Part shown: positions 50,930-62,934 of the stretch, piece after piece | Layout of the letters: the number at the start of each line of letters is the position of its first letter | Numbering within the stretch: position 1 is the first letter of the stretch | From: Azadirachta indica | Lineage: Eukaryota > Streptophyta > Magnoliopsida > Sapindales > Meliaceae | Direction of reading: 5' to 3' | Assembly: GCA_022749755.1 (NCBI GenBank) | Contig: CM040447.1 | Coordinates: forward strand, 12,704,087 to 12,768,086 | DNA: 64,000 nucleotides | Translations under genes and position numbers: made by a program | The notes under the pieces: model-generated | Seen by the model: only the letters and a program-made list of their open reading frames with translations | Told to the model about the DNA's origin: nothing | Database searches by the model: none

Positions 50930-51425
50930 TGATGAGATTATTTGGCGAAATGATGAAGGAAGAATGAAAACGAATCCCGAAACTCGTGAAATTCATGTGT
51001 TTACTCTGAAGTCGAAAAAGCTGATTTAGATGAATTTGAAAATAGATTAAATCAAAGAATTAGTTTTCATCTTGACTTGGCTTTTGATTTGTTTGGTTAG
51101 CTAGCTAGGTCAAATACGAATAGTATTGACGTCACGTAAAATTAAAATTATGTCGACATGATTCCGATTCGAATTGATGGTTCCTTGTGGGCACGAGCAG
51201 ATCATATCATAAAACACGCAAATGTGTGTACCATTATCCGTAGGAACGTGGCTAACGAGAAAGAATTTTGATGACATCAAGGGTGACTTGAGAGCAATTA
51301 ACACCTGTCAGGATCCAAAATCCCAAAATTTGAAAGACTTTCAACATTCATTTTCATATGAAAGAAAGGAAGTATCGTAACTTCAATGTGATTCGGGTTG
51401 TTGATCAGATCATAAACCAGCAAAC
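50930..51425. repeat. Intergenic block partly repeated, inverted and direct, at 55570-55990
   Basis: Bases 50930-51130 match the reverse complement of about 55570-55810 (shared GAATCCCGAAAC, CTCTGAAGTC, TTTTGATTTGTTTGG, ATACGAATAGTA). Bases 51166-51425 match 55750-55985 in direct orientation in two overlapping pieces (AAAATCCCAAAATTT, GATCAGATCATAAACCA, AAAGAATTTTGATGACATCAA). The pattern implies duplication followed by inversion. No coding sequence is present. Confidence 0.6.
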
Positions 51426-52139
51426 ATGTGTATGTGTTTGAAAAAAAAAAAAAAATCAGGAGATCTTGTAATGTCTATTTTTCTGCAACCTTTCCATCTT
51501 TGATTTTCTTGCTTGGATTGTTAGTTTGTTGAGTTAAATAAGATAAAATAGGTGATATTAACACTAGTACATTGGATCTTATAATTTTAAATAATAGTGG
51601 TCTAAGAAAAATAATTGTTACCCCCTAACATTTAATTAAGATAATATAACATTTACATTATTTATTTTATATAACATACTGACAATATAATATTTATTAA
51701 TATATTATAATTAAAATATAAATTTATAATCAATTTATTTTATAATATATTTGAATACAATATTTATTATAAAATTATACAATATATCTTTATTCATTTA
51801 AGATATAAAACATATTATATTATCAATATATCGTAAAATAAAAAAAAAATATAATACTATTATTATTGTAAAAATATTATTATATATTTTTTATTAAAAT
51901 ATTTTAAATCAATATATTATATTTTATTAAATTTTGAAAATATAAAAGTTGCTCTTTTAACTCAATATAATTGTATATAATTATACTAGTTATTATATTA
52001 ATAAAATAACACATTAATAAATATTTTTTAAATTATTAAGGTTAATCAATTCACAAAATTTTGACGTCATTTTTTTTTATTGTGATAGAACTTTTTAATA
52101 ATATCTAAATGGGGGTATTCTCAAATACTTTTTGTAAAA
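51426..52139. other. Extremely AT-rich spacer
   Basis: This is almost entirely A and T, with many short TATAAT-like self-complementary words. Nothing specific can be assigned. A weak inverted repeat at about 51655-51850 is not separable from base composition. Confidence 0.4.
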
Positions 52140-53020
52140 ATTTCAATTTGATAGAAATTTGTAAAAGGAGACACAAACCTCCCCTATAAATAGTAAATTT
52201 ATGAAAATATCCTCAATTGTAAAATGAGATTATTTTAATTGAACTCAAACCTATGGCCTTAGTGAAAAAAAAATCAATACCTTAACTATTGCACCAAACA
52301 GATTTTAATAATATATTTTTCAATCCTTGATCAATAACTTTTCTTAAAATACATATATAATAATTTGTATAATAATTAAAATTATTTTGTTATTATAAAA
52401 CTTATAGTTTAAAAATAATTTTATAATCATTAAAATTCTATATAACAATTTGAATTTAAAATTATTATTATCATTAAATTATAAAATTTTAAAACTATTA
52501 TCATTATTTATATATTTTTAAATAAAATAATTTATTTTTTATTTAACAATTATTTAAGAATAACGTTTTAAAATTATTAGCGCTAATAATAATTTTAGAA
52601 TACTTTTATTTTATAACAATTTAAAATTTATTTTCTTTAATAATTGTTTAAGAATAATTTTATTGTTATTATTATTTGATAATAATTTTAAATTCAAGTT
52701 ATTATATAAATTTTTTTGAATTATAAGTTTTACAATAACAAAATAATTTTAATGTTTACAGAAATTATTATATATGTATTTTCAAAAGGGTTATTTATTA
52801 AATATTATAAAATATATCATTAAAATATGTTTGGTGTAATAGTTAAGATATTATTTTTTTCATTAAGATCATAAATTTGAATTCAACCAAAGTAATCTTA
52901 TTTTTGAATTTTAAAAAAATAAATTTGAATGTATTTTCTAATTTAAAAAAATAAATTTAAAAATATTTTGATAAGTTTATTGCTTATATCTCCATTTACA
53001 AACTTTTTATTAAATTGAAC
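52140..53020. mobile_element. Near-symmetric 880-bp palindrome (foldback element) with pol III-like boxes in both arms
   Basis: The left arm (52140-52581) and right arm (52582-53020) are reverse complements by eye over nearly their whole length, with no spacer. The centre is the perfect palindrome ATTATTAGCGCTAATAAT. Each arm holds a tRNA-like pair reading toward the outer end: an A-box-like TGGTGCAATAGTTAAGG (minus strand, 52280-52296; plus strand TGGTGTAATAGTTAAG at 52832) and a B-box-like GGTTTGAGTTCAA (minus strand, 52239-52251; degenerate at 52874-52886). It may be two head-to-head SINE-derived copies or a large foldback transposon. There is no protein-coding capacity. Confidence 0.75.
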
Positions 53021-53035
53021 CTTATCTAAATACAA

Positions 53036-53680
53036 GAGTTTGTTATGAATTTCAAATGTGACAGGGATTCGTTCACAAGCCCAAACGATGGCCCAATTTC
53101 AGTCAAATGGTTGCGGATTGCCTTACACCGAGCTCCCTCTCTCACAATTTTCTCTAGCAATTCGTGTCTCCCATATTTTGTGAATTGTTTAGTTCCACTA
53201 AAATTATTATTGCGGGTATTGTATAACGATTTCGGAATTTGTTAGATCAATCTACATAAAATTTGAAATAAATAAATCGGTATTTAGTAAATTTCAAGTG
53301 TTTTTCTTACTAGCTATATATATTCACAAAATCTCTCATTATATAAAAGAATTAAAAGACAGTTGTGAATTAATCAAACAATCTGTAATGAAATTCTCAG
53401 TTTCATAAAAAAAAAAAACTTACATATATAGGTACTTCTGAAAATTTGAATTAAACATGATTTTATCCAAATAACCAAACAGTAAAAATTAAAAGAGAGG
53501 CTGGTGATTCCCTGTGAATTGTGAAGTAAAAATAGAAAGAATAACGACATCTAGAGGCATGTATTCCACTTCCAAACACCAACACCCAACTGAAATTTGG
53601 CATGCTTGCCTTCACTTTCAGCTTCAGCCTTCTCTTTACAACAATAAAAAGAGTTGTGTTCTCTCACGTACAGAGAAATT
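53036..53680. repeat. Degenerate third copy of the ACS-upstream block
   Basis: This is the partner of 47770-48185, in the same orientation, starting directly after the palindrome. Unlike the partner it is not followed by a recognisable promoter core or ACS exon. The interval between the two conserved segments is about 466 bases here against 253 in the partner. Confidence 0.6.
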
Positions 53681-55569
53681 AAACATTAAAAATATTATCC
53701 ATTTATAATACATACATTTTTTTATATATATACTTGTATGTATTTTAAATTTATTGATCCAAATACAGCCAATCTGAACAAGAAATTAAATAAATATGAT
53801 TCTCGTTTTTACATGAACTATCTCCATCTTTTCATCATTCTTTTCAAAACAAAACAGCCAAATCGAGAACAAAAGATTTCTGACTTCTTCTCCCTGGAAA
53901 AAGAATATATAATCACACACATATTTTTTAATTTCCCACAAGGAACTATCAATTTCTTTAATTAATCATATAAATACAAGCTTCATAACTTTAGAGATTA
54001 TATTAAATTAAATAAAAAATTAATTCTTGTCTTAGTGACTATCACTATCATCAAATATTAAAATGAATTATGATTGATTATTAATTAGAATTTAAAAATG
54101 AAAAGTAGTATGAAAGAAGGTCGTCTGTGGCCTGCCTGGCTAAAATATTGTCGTAAGCTCTTGCCATTCCAAGCCATAAAAATACTCAAGGTTTCATTTG
54201 GTTTGTTATTTTATACTAATAATTAATTAATATTATCGTCAAATATGGACAGTATTGAATGTGACATTAGAAGTAACTTCAATTTTTGAACAATTTTAGT
54301 TGTTTCTTCTAAGACTCTTTCTACGTTGCTGCCGCTTCTGGTTGTGGAGGATATGCTTTCTCTCAAAATTAATCACTTAGGTGTAAGCTCTTCAAAACAA
54401 TGATTTGCACGGAGCATTGCAATAAGAAAATTTTGGCCACACAACTTTTTTTTCTCTCTAAAGAGACCCGTCCCGTAATATGTTTTTCATGATGTGGCTG
54501 TGTTTTGATATATACACTTATTGTTTTTATTTGATAACTAATAAATATCAACCCTTCATTCACTTATATTTGATAACTTGTGATTTCATGCAACAATAAT
54601 TATTTAAAACGTACAACACCTCTCCTACATAATTGAATAATATCCTAATATACTTTGAATGGTATATTAGCATTGAGGAAGACGAATTTTGATTGTATTA
54701 TTCAACTGGGTAGGTGGTTGAGGCCTATCTAGGAGAAAAAAGTTGAAAACCTTAGTATAAGCAGATACTTTGACAATTATGGAATTGAGTTCCTACCGCC
54801 CGGTGTATATGGAGTTCCATTTCATTAATATTAATATTCAGTCGATCTTTTGTGTGTTTCTCATAAATTGATGTCACTGCTTACACAATGCATTTTGAGG
54901 AACATTTTTATTAATATATGGGAATTTTAAATGTACATGTATGCCGCCTTCATACAAGGAACCAGGTATTGGGAAAGTTCAGTGTTTCGGAAATCCAGAT
55001 CAGATTAGATACATCTCCATCTATATGGTTAATTAAAGACTTTGAACTTCAATTATTAGCTAGTGAAATAGTAAGTAAAACGCATGATTTAGTTGTGTAT
55101 TCATGGGTTCTGTTGTGTTGTATTCCCTCTTGCAATTATTGTTTATTCGACGTGCATATTTTATATATAGCCATATTCTGCTTTGTTGAATTTGTATCTT
55201 TGCTGTTTGTTGAGAATGTTTGCAGCATTTAGAAGAATTGTATTTGTCTATATCCTCGAAAGCATTGTTGGTACACATTTAGAGATTAATTACTGTGAAC
55301 ATAATCCATTAATTAAACCATACTGAGATTTGTACACAGAGAAAACCTGTTTTTATACTCTGGTACCTAGTGATTTTATTTTACAATGAAATTAAAATAA
55401 GTGGGTATTAACAAAATACAAGATGTCAAATATTGTGGATTGTGACCGATCTCAGTGAATAAAAATATTAATGATTGATTTGAGAGTTGGAAATGAAAGA
55501 CTTTTTAAAGCATTCTACACATACCGACAAAACCAACTAACAATTCCAAATCGTGTCAACATAATTCTA
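53681..55569. other. AT-rich spacer with no gene
   Basis: I looked for ACS exons, since flanking blocks on both sides resemble ACS flanks, and found none. A 104-codon frame at 54918-55232 has no domain. Otherwise nothing specific is seen. Confidence 0.45.
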
Positions 55570-55990
55570 ATTTTAAATTTTTTTTTAAAAAAAAAATTAC
55601 TATTCGTATTAGGCCTAGCTACCAAACAAATCAAAAGGGCTAGGGAAGTCAAGGTGAATACTGATTCTTTGATTTGATCTGTAACAACTATGGGTGGTAA
55701 TCGATTTTCAATTCATCTAGATCAGTTTTGACTTCAGAGTGAAGAATCTAAAATCCCAAAATTTCACGTGTTTCGGGATTCATTTTCTTTTTTCCTTCAT
55801 CGTTTTGTCCAATAATATGAAGGAAGACCACTAATTCAAGTTCGTTTCAGATTGATGATCAGATCATCATAAACCATGCAAACGTGTGCCTGGAGGATGT
55901 TAACTGCATGCGTTGATGTGGGTAACAAGAAAAGAATTTTGATGACATCAATGGTGATGAAACCCAAATCACAGAGTGTCGTATGCGTTT
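55570..55990. repeat. Intergenic block related to 50930-51425
   Basis: Its first 240 bases are an inverted copy of 50930-51130, and 55750-55985 also matches 51166-51425 in direct orientation. It therefore contains parts related to both orientations of the upstream block. Confidence 0.6.
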
Positions 55991-58900
55991 GAGGAAATCA
56001 GGAGACCAATTTCGTAAGTGTTGGTAGCGTGTTGAAATAGTAAGAAGATAAAATCACGCCAAGGGTAGTGTCTTTTGGAGCTCTGTGGGGGCAAAACGGA
56101 TTGGCTCATCTATGAACATCAATGGCTGATGATGGACAACGATGTGTACGCAACTTGACGTGTCACCATGTGATTGATAGCAACCAATTTAGAAAAGGAA
56201 GGCGGCGGTTTAGGTTTAGGAAGCGCCTAGCCAATGCTTCCTCTAGTCTCTGTGAGCTAGCAGAAAAGTCGTGTGTACATATAATATATACGTATGGAAG
56301 GAGTTAAATACTTTCTTAGGTTTGTTTTTTTTTTTTTTTTTGTTCACCATTGCTCTTTACGATAAAATTTGAAGTTTATGTTAAATATATATAATATAAG
56401 TAAGCGACGGATTATTGACAAACAAACTTGCTAATTAAAACATATATTTAAAATTGAGAGGTTTGTAGTATCAATAATTGCATATACAGTAGCATATATA
56501 GCCATTAATAAAGCTAGACCGACATAAATAAAATAATAAAATTGTTTGATGAATTGTAATATCTTTTAATGGTGGGGGTCTATGAAATAATTTAATTCTA
56601 TGCTTTTAAAATTAATTAAGTACAAACACAACATTTACAAAATACACGCCAAATTAAACTTAATTAAACATTCAATCCCTAGTTTAAGTGTCTCTTTATT
56701 ATGATTTTAATTAGTCTAATCTGAAGATCTTCAAATTTAGGATTCCTTTGCAATATGATCGCGACGATATTGCCTATAATTTCAACGTCTAATAAATGAC
56801 GTTGTTTAATTGATAGCTTAATCTTGTCAATATATATGACTCATCTTTCTCTGTTTACTGTAACAAGTCATGTAGCTAGTTTTGGCTGATCGATCAAACA
56901 AGCAGGTATGAGTCTGTATCAAACATGCATAACAGTTGTCGACCAGCACCATATATATATAAAACTTCCGTAGTTTTGATCGGCCGCGTATGAAGACAAT
57001 AACAGTAGTTACAATAACAGTAGTTTCTAGATCTGCGAGCTTTTCACCTTATTAATTGTTAAACATATGTTATTAATTTTTATTGGAGAGTAGAGGGAGA
57101 GGGTATACGTAGTGATTGACTTTGAAAAACTAGTTAATATATATATATATATATATATCATCATCCTGAATTCGATCAGCCAAAGGCAATAGCGACCTGG
57201 GCTAGCTATTTCTAAGCTTAGTGCTTTTCCCTTTTAAATCCTTTTGACTTGAGAGTATGGACAGACGATATCTTGCATATAATTCATGATATGCTTTATA
57301 TCTTTATAAATATTATGTTGTGCATATGGTTGACATGCTTTTATTTGTTTACCTGGCATACAGTGCCTTCTATTTCCATTCCCTTCATTTATTTATTTAT
57401 TAAAGTAGCTATATCTAATAGAGGTGTCATCTTTACGTATTATAGGCTTCTAATGCCTTCAAATTCAATCTCTACCGCTTTGTTTATGCTTAATTTCTTA
57501 GATATCTTGAGGCATCGATGTAGGAGGACAAATGAGCACAGCATACACACACATATACATATGATCTGCTTGCTCTAGTAAAATTGAATTGTGAAATTAA
57601 AATGAAAGGTATATAATTAATGTACATCCAATTGCCTGAGTAGTTAAGATTAATTCTTACAAGTTGATTATGGAAGGTGGGAACGGCTAAACTTGGTTTA
57701 AATGATGGCTATATAGCTTGAAAGCTTTGACCCGAATTACCATAGAAGTTCTCAACAGCTCATCCCACTTTATCTACTAATTAGCTAGCACATATATTAC
57801 ATATAAAACCAAAAATATTATTTAATTATGTTTTTAATTTAAGGGATTAGACTCATTACATATTTCCTCTATTACATATTTACTTTAAGCTCCCTCGCAT
57901 TGACCATTTTTCTGGCTCAACAACTCTCTATACCAAAAGCTAAATCATTAATTGAACATTTATCTAAAAATTTAAGTTTTATTTTTAGTCCAAATATTCA
58001 AATGACCACAAGACACTCCAAAATAAAATAAAATTAAGTCTAAAAGCATTTGAAATGTAAACAGTTCACACTTCAGTTATGGACTATTTTAATCAGAGTA
58101 TGGAGTGGGGTTCAACATTTAGCTAGTTTTTTATAATGTATCACTGAAAGTGTCTACACATCCAAACCCATTTAATTTTTTCAATTATATTCATCATCAG
58201 GATCAAAGTTGTAGTGCATCTCAGAATAATTTCCATTTTCCAATATGGTTACGGAGATTCTCATTAATTCTAGAGAGTGAGCAATAAGTTAAGAAGATGC
58301 ATGATTTCTATTTAAGCTAGATGATGACACACTATGAACTTGTATGTAGTGGGTTGCATTTTAATGCTAAAACCTTCTTAAGCAGACATACTTAAATTAC
58401 GTAAACGAAATTAAAGGACCTTGAACTTCCATTATTGATATGTAAAAGTAAGAGATCGTTGTTTATTATGTAAACTAGCTGCTTTATTGTTTTTGCAAAC
58501 AATTAATAAAATAACGTTGGTTATCTTGAAAGGGTGTTTATTAATTAATTACTCCTTGCTTTTGTACGCCTGAAAGTATACATTTTATCTACACTTTTTG
58601 AGGCCCTCCATTCGCTTCAATAAAACAACACTGAACTATAGATCTGAATTGAGATTAATGAAATGGGAAAATCGATAGCACTGAAAAAGCAAACACTTGA
58701 ACACGTACACACCCTTCATTACTCAAATATATGTACATAAATTTGCGAGCAGAAGCCAGAAAGTACTCAAAATTCTTCTCATTCTAATTGGAACTACACG
58801 AGACGGACTTATGTTCATGTGCATTCACAACTGTTGCTGCTATTGCAGACATGAAGATAAGAATAAACAAATGCAGCCACTACTCGATGCCCTACTCGCT

Positions 58901-59426
58901 AGAGTCGAGCAGGTTGTAGCCAAAACGTCAAAGCTACTTTCCAATTTTACTATTGCCTTATCGTGGTTTTAGGGAAGGTTGTCATGTTTTAAATAAGGGA
59001 TCAGAGACATTACTTTTTTGCATTGTAATTAGAAAATAAACAATAAAGTTCTTTAAACAAAACTGAGTACAAGAAGATCAGGCAATTAATTAACAAACAC
59101 ACATATCAAAACATGAATATACTCAAACTGCCACTGCTATTTAATATATTCATCTAAATTCACTGAAATACTGTCTATTTAGGATTTCAAGATCCTAAGA
59201 TTCCTGATTCAGCATCAAAGGCAACCAATTCAATCCAACCACTACAGTAAAAAGAGAACCCCAGAAGAGGAGAATGCTTAAACACCAATCAACTGTAATA
59301 AAGAAATGGTTTATAATGAAATTACAAGTGCACAACAAATTTCTTGATAAATTCAAGAGGAATTTCTGAAATTCGGGTCCCAATTATCCTACTAACATAG
59401 ATTTACACCATCCATGGACAGTAACG
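55991..59426. other. Intergenic, 3' side of the MYB gene
   Basis: The first 300 bases are less AT-rich and contain GACGTGTC-type ACGT motifs near 56157, but no gene. A T-run lies at 56326-56341 and (AT)11 at 57137-57158. The small frames at 56122-56307, 57249-57578 and 58697-58972 have no domains. About 59200-59426 is likely MYB 3' UTR. Confidence 0.5.
57137..57158. repeat. (AT)11 microsatellite
   Basis: Eleven perfect AT units in spacer DNA. Confidence 0.9.
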
Positions 59427-60681
59427 TTATTGATGGCCAAAGTATCTTCGCTCTTCGAAGGTGGAATGTTGTAGTATGCTTTGCTGACAAGTTTCGTAGT
59501 TTGAAGGAATTGTGGGATAAACGAAAGAGCTCATATCTTCCCAACTGGTGCTTTCTGCAGAAGTAGTCCCAGTGCTGCCATTGACCACGTTCAATCCATA
59601 GAACCTCTCCAATTCATCTAATTGTTGTTGATTGCTGTAGGCCAATTGGTCACTTAGCTCAACTGGAAAGTTTTCCAGGCTTTGAGACATAGTTGGACCG
59701 GCAATAAATTGGGTGTTTGGTAACTGAGAACCATTGCTATTAGTCATGGACGCCGGTGAAGCAAGCATGCTCATTGTATTATCATATGAATGATCTTGGG
59801 AAAAAGAGACATCAAAAGGGTATTGAACACTTGACGAAGTGGTTGTGATTGATGGTTGATGATCATCAGAAAATGTTCCTCCCAGCTTGATCAGCAGGCT
59901 CCTAAAGGATTCGTCGTCCTTGAAATGATAGTCTAATTGCTGTGGAATCACCGGCGGGGCAACAACAGAGAGCTCCGGCCAGTAGGGGCTTTGGTTCATC
60001 ACCCCTGGAATCGTCAAATTCTCACTCTCTCTTTTCATCTCTTGCTTGAGGCAGCCGACTCGCCTGGCCTGTTGTTCTTTACGCTGCTTGCCTAAGAGCT
60101 TCTTCTTTAGCCTCGTGTTCCAGTAGTTCTTAATATCATTATCCGTTCTTCCCGGTAATTGAGCAGCAATTATAGACCACCTTTGCATGTCAAATAACAC
60201 TTCTATTAGTGACTTAAAGCCCTAAATGAATAAATCAGTGAACTTAATTATTATCACAAGAAAGCTTAATCAATGATTTACCTGCTGCCTATACTTATAT
60301 AGAGGCTGCAAATAATGTTATCTTCTTCTTCAGAGAAGCCTCCATGCTTAATGTTAGGCCGCAGATAATTTAGCCATCGGAGCCGACAGCTCTTCCCACA
60401 TCTCTTGAGCCCTGAACCATGCAATTGTATAAGATCATATGTTCAAGAACATATCAATTCTAATTAAATCAAAATTACATGTGATTCTAAGTAGAGATAG
60501 AAGGCTCATATATGTTTATCAATTAGTTGTTAATTAAATAATTACCTATCTTCTGCGGCAAGGCTATCCAGTTGCCGCCGGTGCCATGCTGCTCAATATA
60601 AGCTTTGAGTTTGGCATCTTCCTCAGGTGACCATGGACCTTTCTTCACGTTAGCCTTGTCACAGCAAGGAGCTCTCCCCAT
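59427..60681 (-). CDS. MYB84: R2R3-MYB transcription factor of the RAX/MYB68/MYB84 subgroup
   Basis: Three exons on the minus strand join in frame: 60681-60546, 60411-60282 and 60180-59427, giving about 339 residues. The start [22 protein letters not shown] and the R2 and R3 repeats (about residues 14-115, with regularly spaced Trp) are typical. Introns fall at the two classical R2R3 positions (after KI-G and within S-R-W). The C-terminal half is Ser-, Gln- and Asn-rich, as in an activation region. Subgroup 14 members act in the nucleus in axillary meristem formation and in root and endodermis development. The exact member is chosen by position next to ACS, as MYB84 lies next to ACS9 and MYB68 next to ACS5 in Arabidopsis. 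The gene is intact. Confidence 0.93.
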
Positions 60682-60747
60682 GTTTTGTCTGTGTGCTGGT
60701 TTCTTCTCTTTTATTTTTCCCTGATAATAATGATCACGATAATGCTA

Positions 60748-60756
60748 TTATATATA
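60748..60756 (-). promoter_or_regulatory. Candidate TATA box of the MYB gene
   Basis: TTATATATA reads as a TATA element on the minus strand about 70 bases before the start codon, implying a leader of roughly 40 bases. Assigned by motif and position only. Confidence 0.45.
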
Positions 60757-62798
60757 AGAAATAGAGAGAGAGAAAATGAGTATAATAGCTGGAGAAGGAG
60801 AGACAAGGAACGGTCACAGGATTTCAAAAAGTAGAATGGAAAAAGAGGGCAACTTTATGCATAGAATAACGGGGAAAATAGAAATGCCAGAAGAGGAGAC
60901 CAAGTTTTTTCTTATTGTCCTTCTTAGTTTAGAATCTACAACATTTATTTCTAATCCGCCGTCTCCCTTGACTCCGTTTCTCTCTGCCTTATTGTAATGA
61001 TCAACGTCTGCTATGGAGTATGATGAAATGGGTGATGATCATGATCGTTCGTTTGATGGACCCATATTCATGGTATATATAAGAATATATCATCAAACAC
61101 ATCAGCTATTGGAATGGTTCTTGATCAGTATCACGGCTGCTTAAAAAGCTTAAATGAATGGCCTCTTTGTAGAGTACGCCGTAGCCCTACACAGGACAAG
61201 TTGAAAAAAATGAAAATTTAGTCAGAATAATATATGATTTCAGTCATTTCAGCATTATGAGAATTTCTAATAATATTTTTTATTTTTCTTTTTTTTTTTT
61301 AATATAAGAGATACCTAAAATATATAAATATATTTTTTTTTATCTCTTACGTATCCTACCATTTAGGAAGTGGCTTAATCTACCACTTGAACTGAACACT
61401 TCGAAACAAAAAAATTTGGTACTTAATCTATTATTGTGTTAATAATATATAATATTATTGTTATATTTATAATATTGAACGTTAAAAAATTAAAAAATAT
61501 ACAGTTATATGTTACAGTACAATTGGTTATAAATTAAATTTAAAGATTATATTTTCTTTTATTTTGACATGATAAGATTGATTAAAATGATAGGAAAATT
61601 TTATTAATTAATTTTTTTAAGATCTTGTTTCTGAAGATTTGATCTCAATCACATAATTTACTGGTATTAATTAATTATTTTTTCCTTAGATTTTTCTACA
61701 AGATGTTGAAATATTCCATTTCCCATCAAGATTTTGTTATTCTGAATATTTTGGTATAAGAATATATTCTTGTAATAATTTCTATACATGTTAGTACGAA
61801 TAATCTGGAAAGGAAACTAAAAATAAAGCCAGATAGATAGTACTGTAACTGGAATATTAAAGAGGGTATTCTGTTATGGTTGGTGACCAAAATGGCCAAA
61901 CAAGAAGAAAACTACCATGGGACACACAACACAACTCAACTTTGGATTTACCACAAACATTAAAATATAATTTATAGAAAGGTTTCAAATAATTGCAACA
62001 ATAATAGATTGCTTTAGCCTTAGGTTAATCCAACATATAATTGATCAATGACCCATATGCCATTTGGGTCGAAAATTATATAATTATCAGAGACGACAGA
62101 GATACATAGTACTCATACTAATTTACAGAAAATTAATGAATTAATTAATTATATAATTAATTATATATATATATATATATGCAAGCCCGCTGTCATATCA
62201 ATTGCATCACAAAATTAGACCTTATTACCTGTCTGTTTTCCTTTTCAAATATTATATGATTAATAATGTAATTATCAGAAGGGAGCTAATGCTAACGCTA
62301 ATGCATGAATATTAGCAAAAGAGAGCTGACTTGAAAAGTCAAAAGATGGGCAATAAAAATAAATGGGATGTTGATTTTTCACAGTGTTTAGATTTGCAGA
62401 TATACGTTGATTAATATGTTATCACTGTGTTTGTTGGATACTAAAGCGCTGTGTGATAAGCTGTAGAAATATTAAGTACAACTTTTTCAACACGCAACAA
62501 GGAAATGGTCTTCTGGGTAGCCCACCGCTCTGATTTATTTTCCATAGTGTGCATGTAATCTTGGACCTACACACTTTGAAACAGTCTTCTCCCACTGCAA
62601 TAAAGTTGCAAGCTCATATTAAAGCTTCTTTTTCCTCGACTTACTACTTTCATGACGATTCTCCCTCGAGGTGTTTATGCAAAGATGACATTTGCCCAAT
62701 CACATTAATTATTTAATTTTAAAAGATTAATAAATACACTGCTGTTCATATGGAAGAATTGTATTGATCGATGTTCTGAACTTTTAAATAAGCAAGAA

Positions 62799-62934
62799 AA
62801 TACACTGTAAAAGCAATTAATGGTGTTTCTTCAAACTCTAATAATGACAAAGCCTTGAATTTTTTGGGGAGATTTTCAATAGTAACCAAATTAGGAATTC
62901 AAATATACTGTAAAAGCAATTAACGGTGTTTCTT
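62799..62934. repeat. Pair of 33-bp direct repeats 103 bases apart
   Basis: AATACACTGTAAAAGCAATT and following bases at 62799-62831 recur at 62902-62934 with two mismatches (C/T near the start, T/C before GGTGTTTCTT). The pair lies about 2.1 kb upstream of the MYB start. Confidence 0.85.

Noticed and set aside
51655..51850. Possible second small foldback element
   Set aside because: Arms pair only over about 30 bases convincingly; the extreme AT content makes such pairing expected by chance.
53681..55569. Search for a third ACC synthase gene or pseudogene
   Set aside because: No ACS motif or exon-like stretch found in any frame despite ACS-flank-like blocks on both sides.
56122..56307. 61-codon Arg-rich plus-strand frame (FRKGRRRFRFRKR)
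   Set aside because: Short, no Kozak-like or promoter support, and no recognised family; basic runs arise easily from the local AGG/AGA repeats.
58697..58972. 91-codon frame upstream of the MYB 3' end
   Set aside because: No domain and mixed composition; treated as chance.
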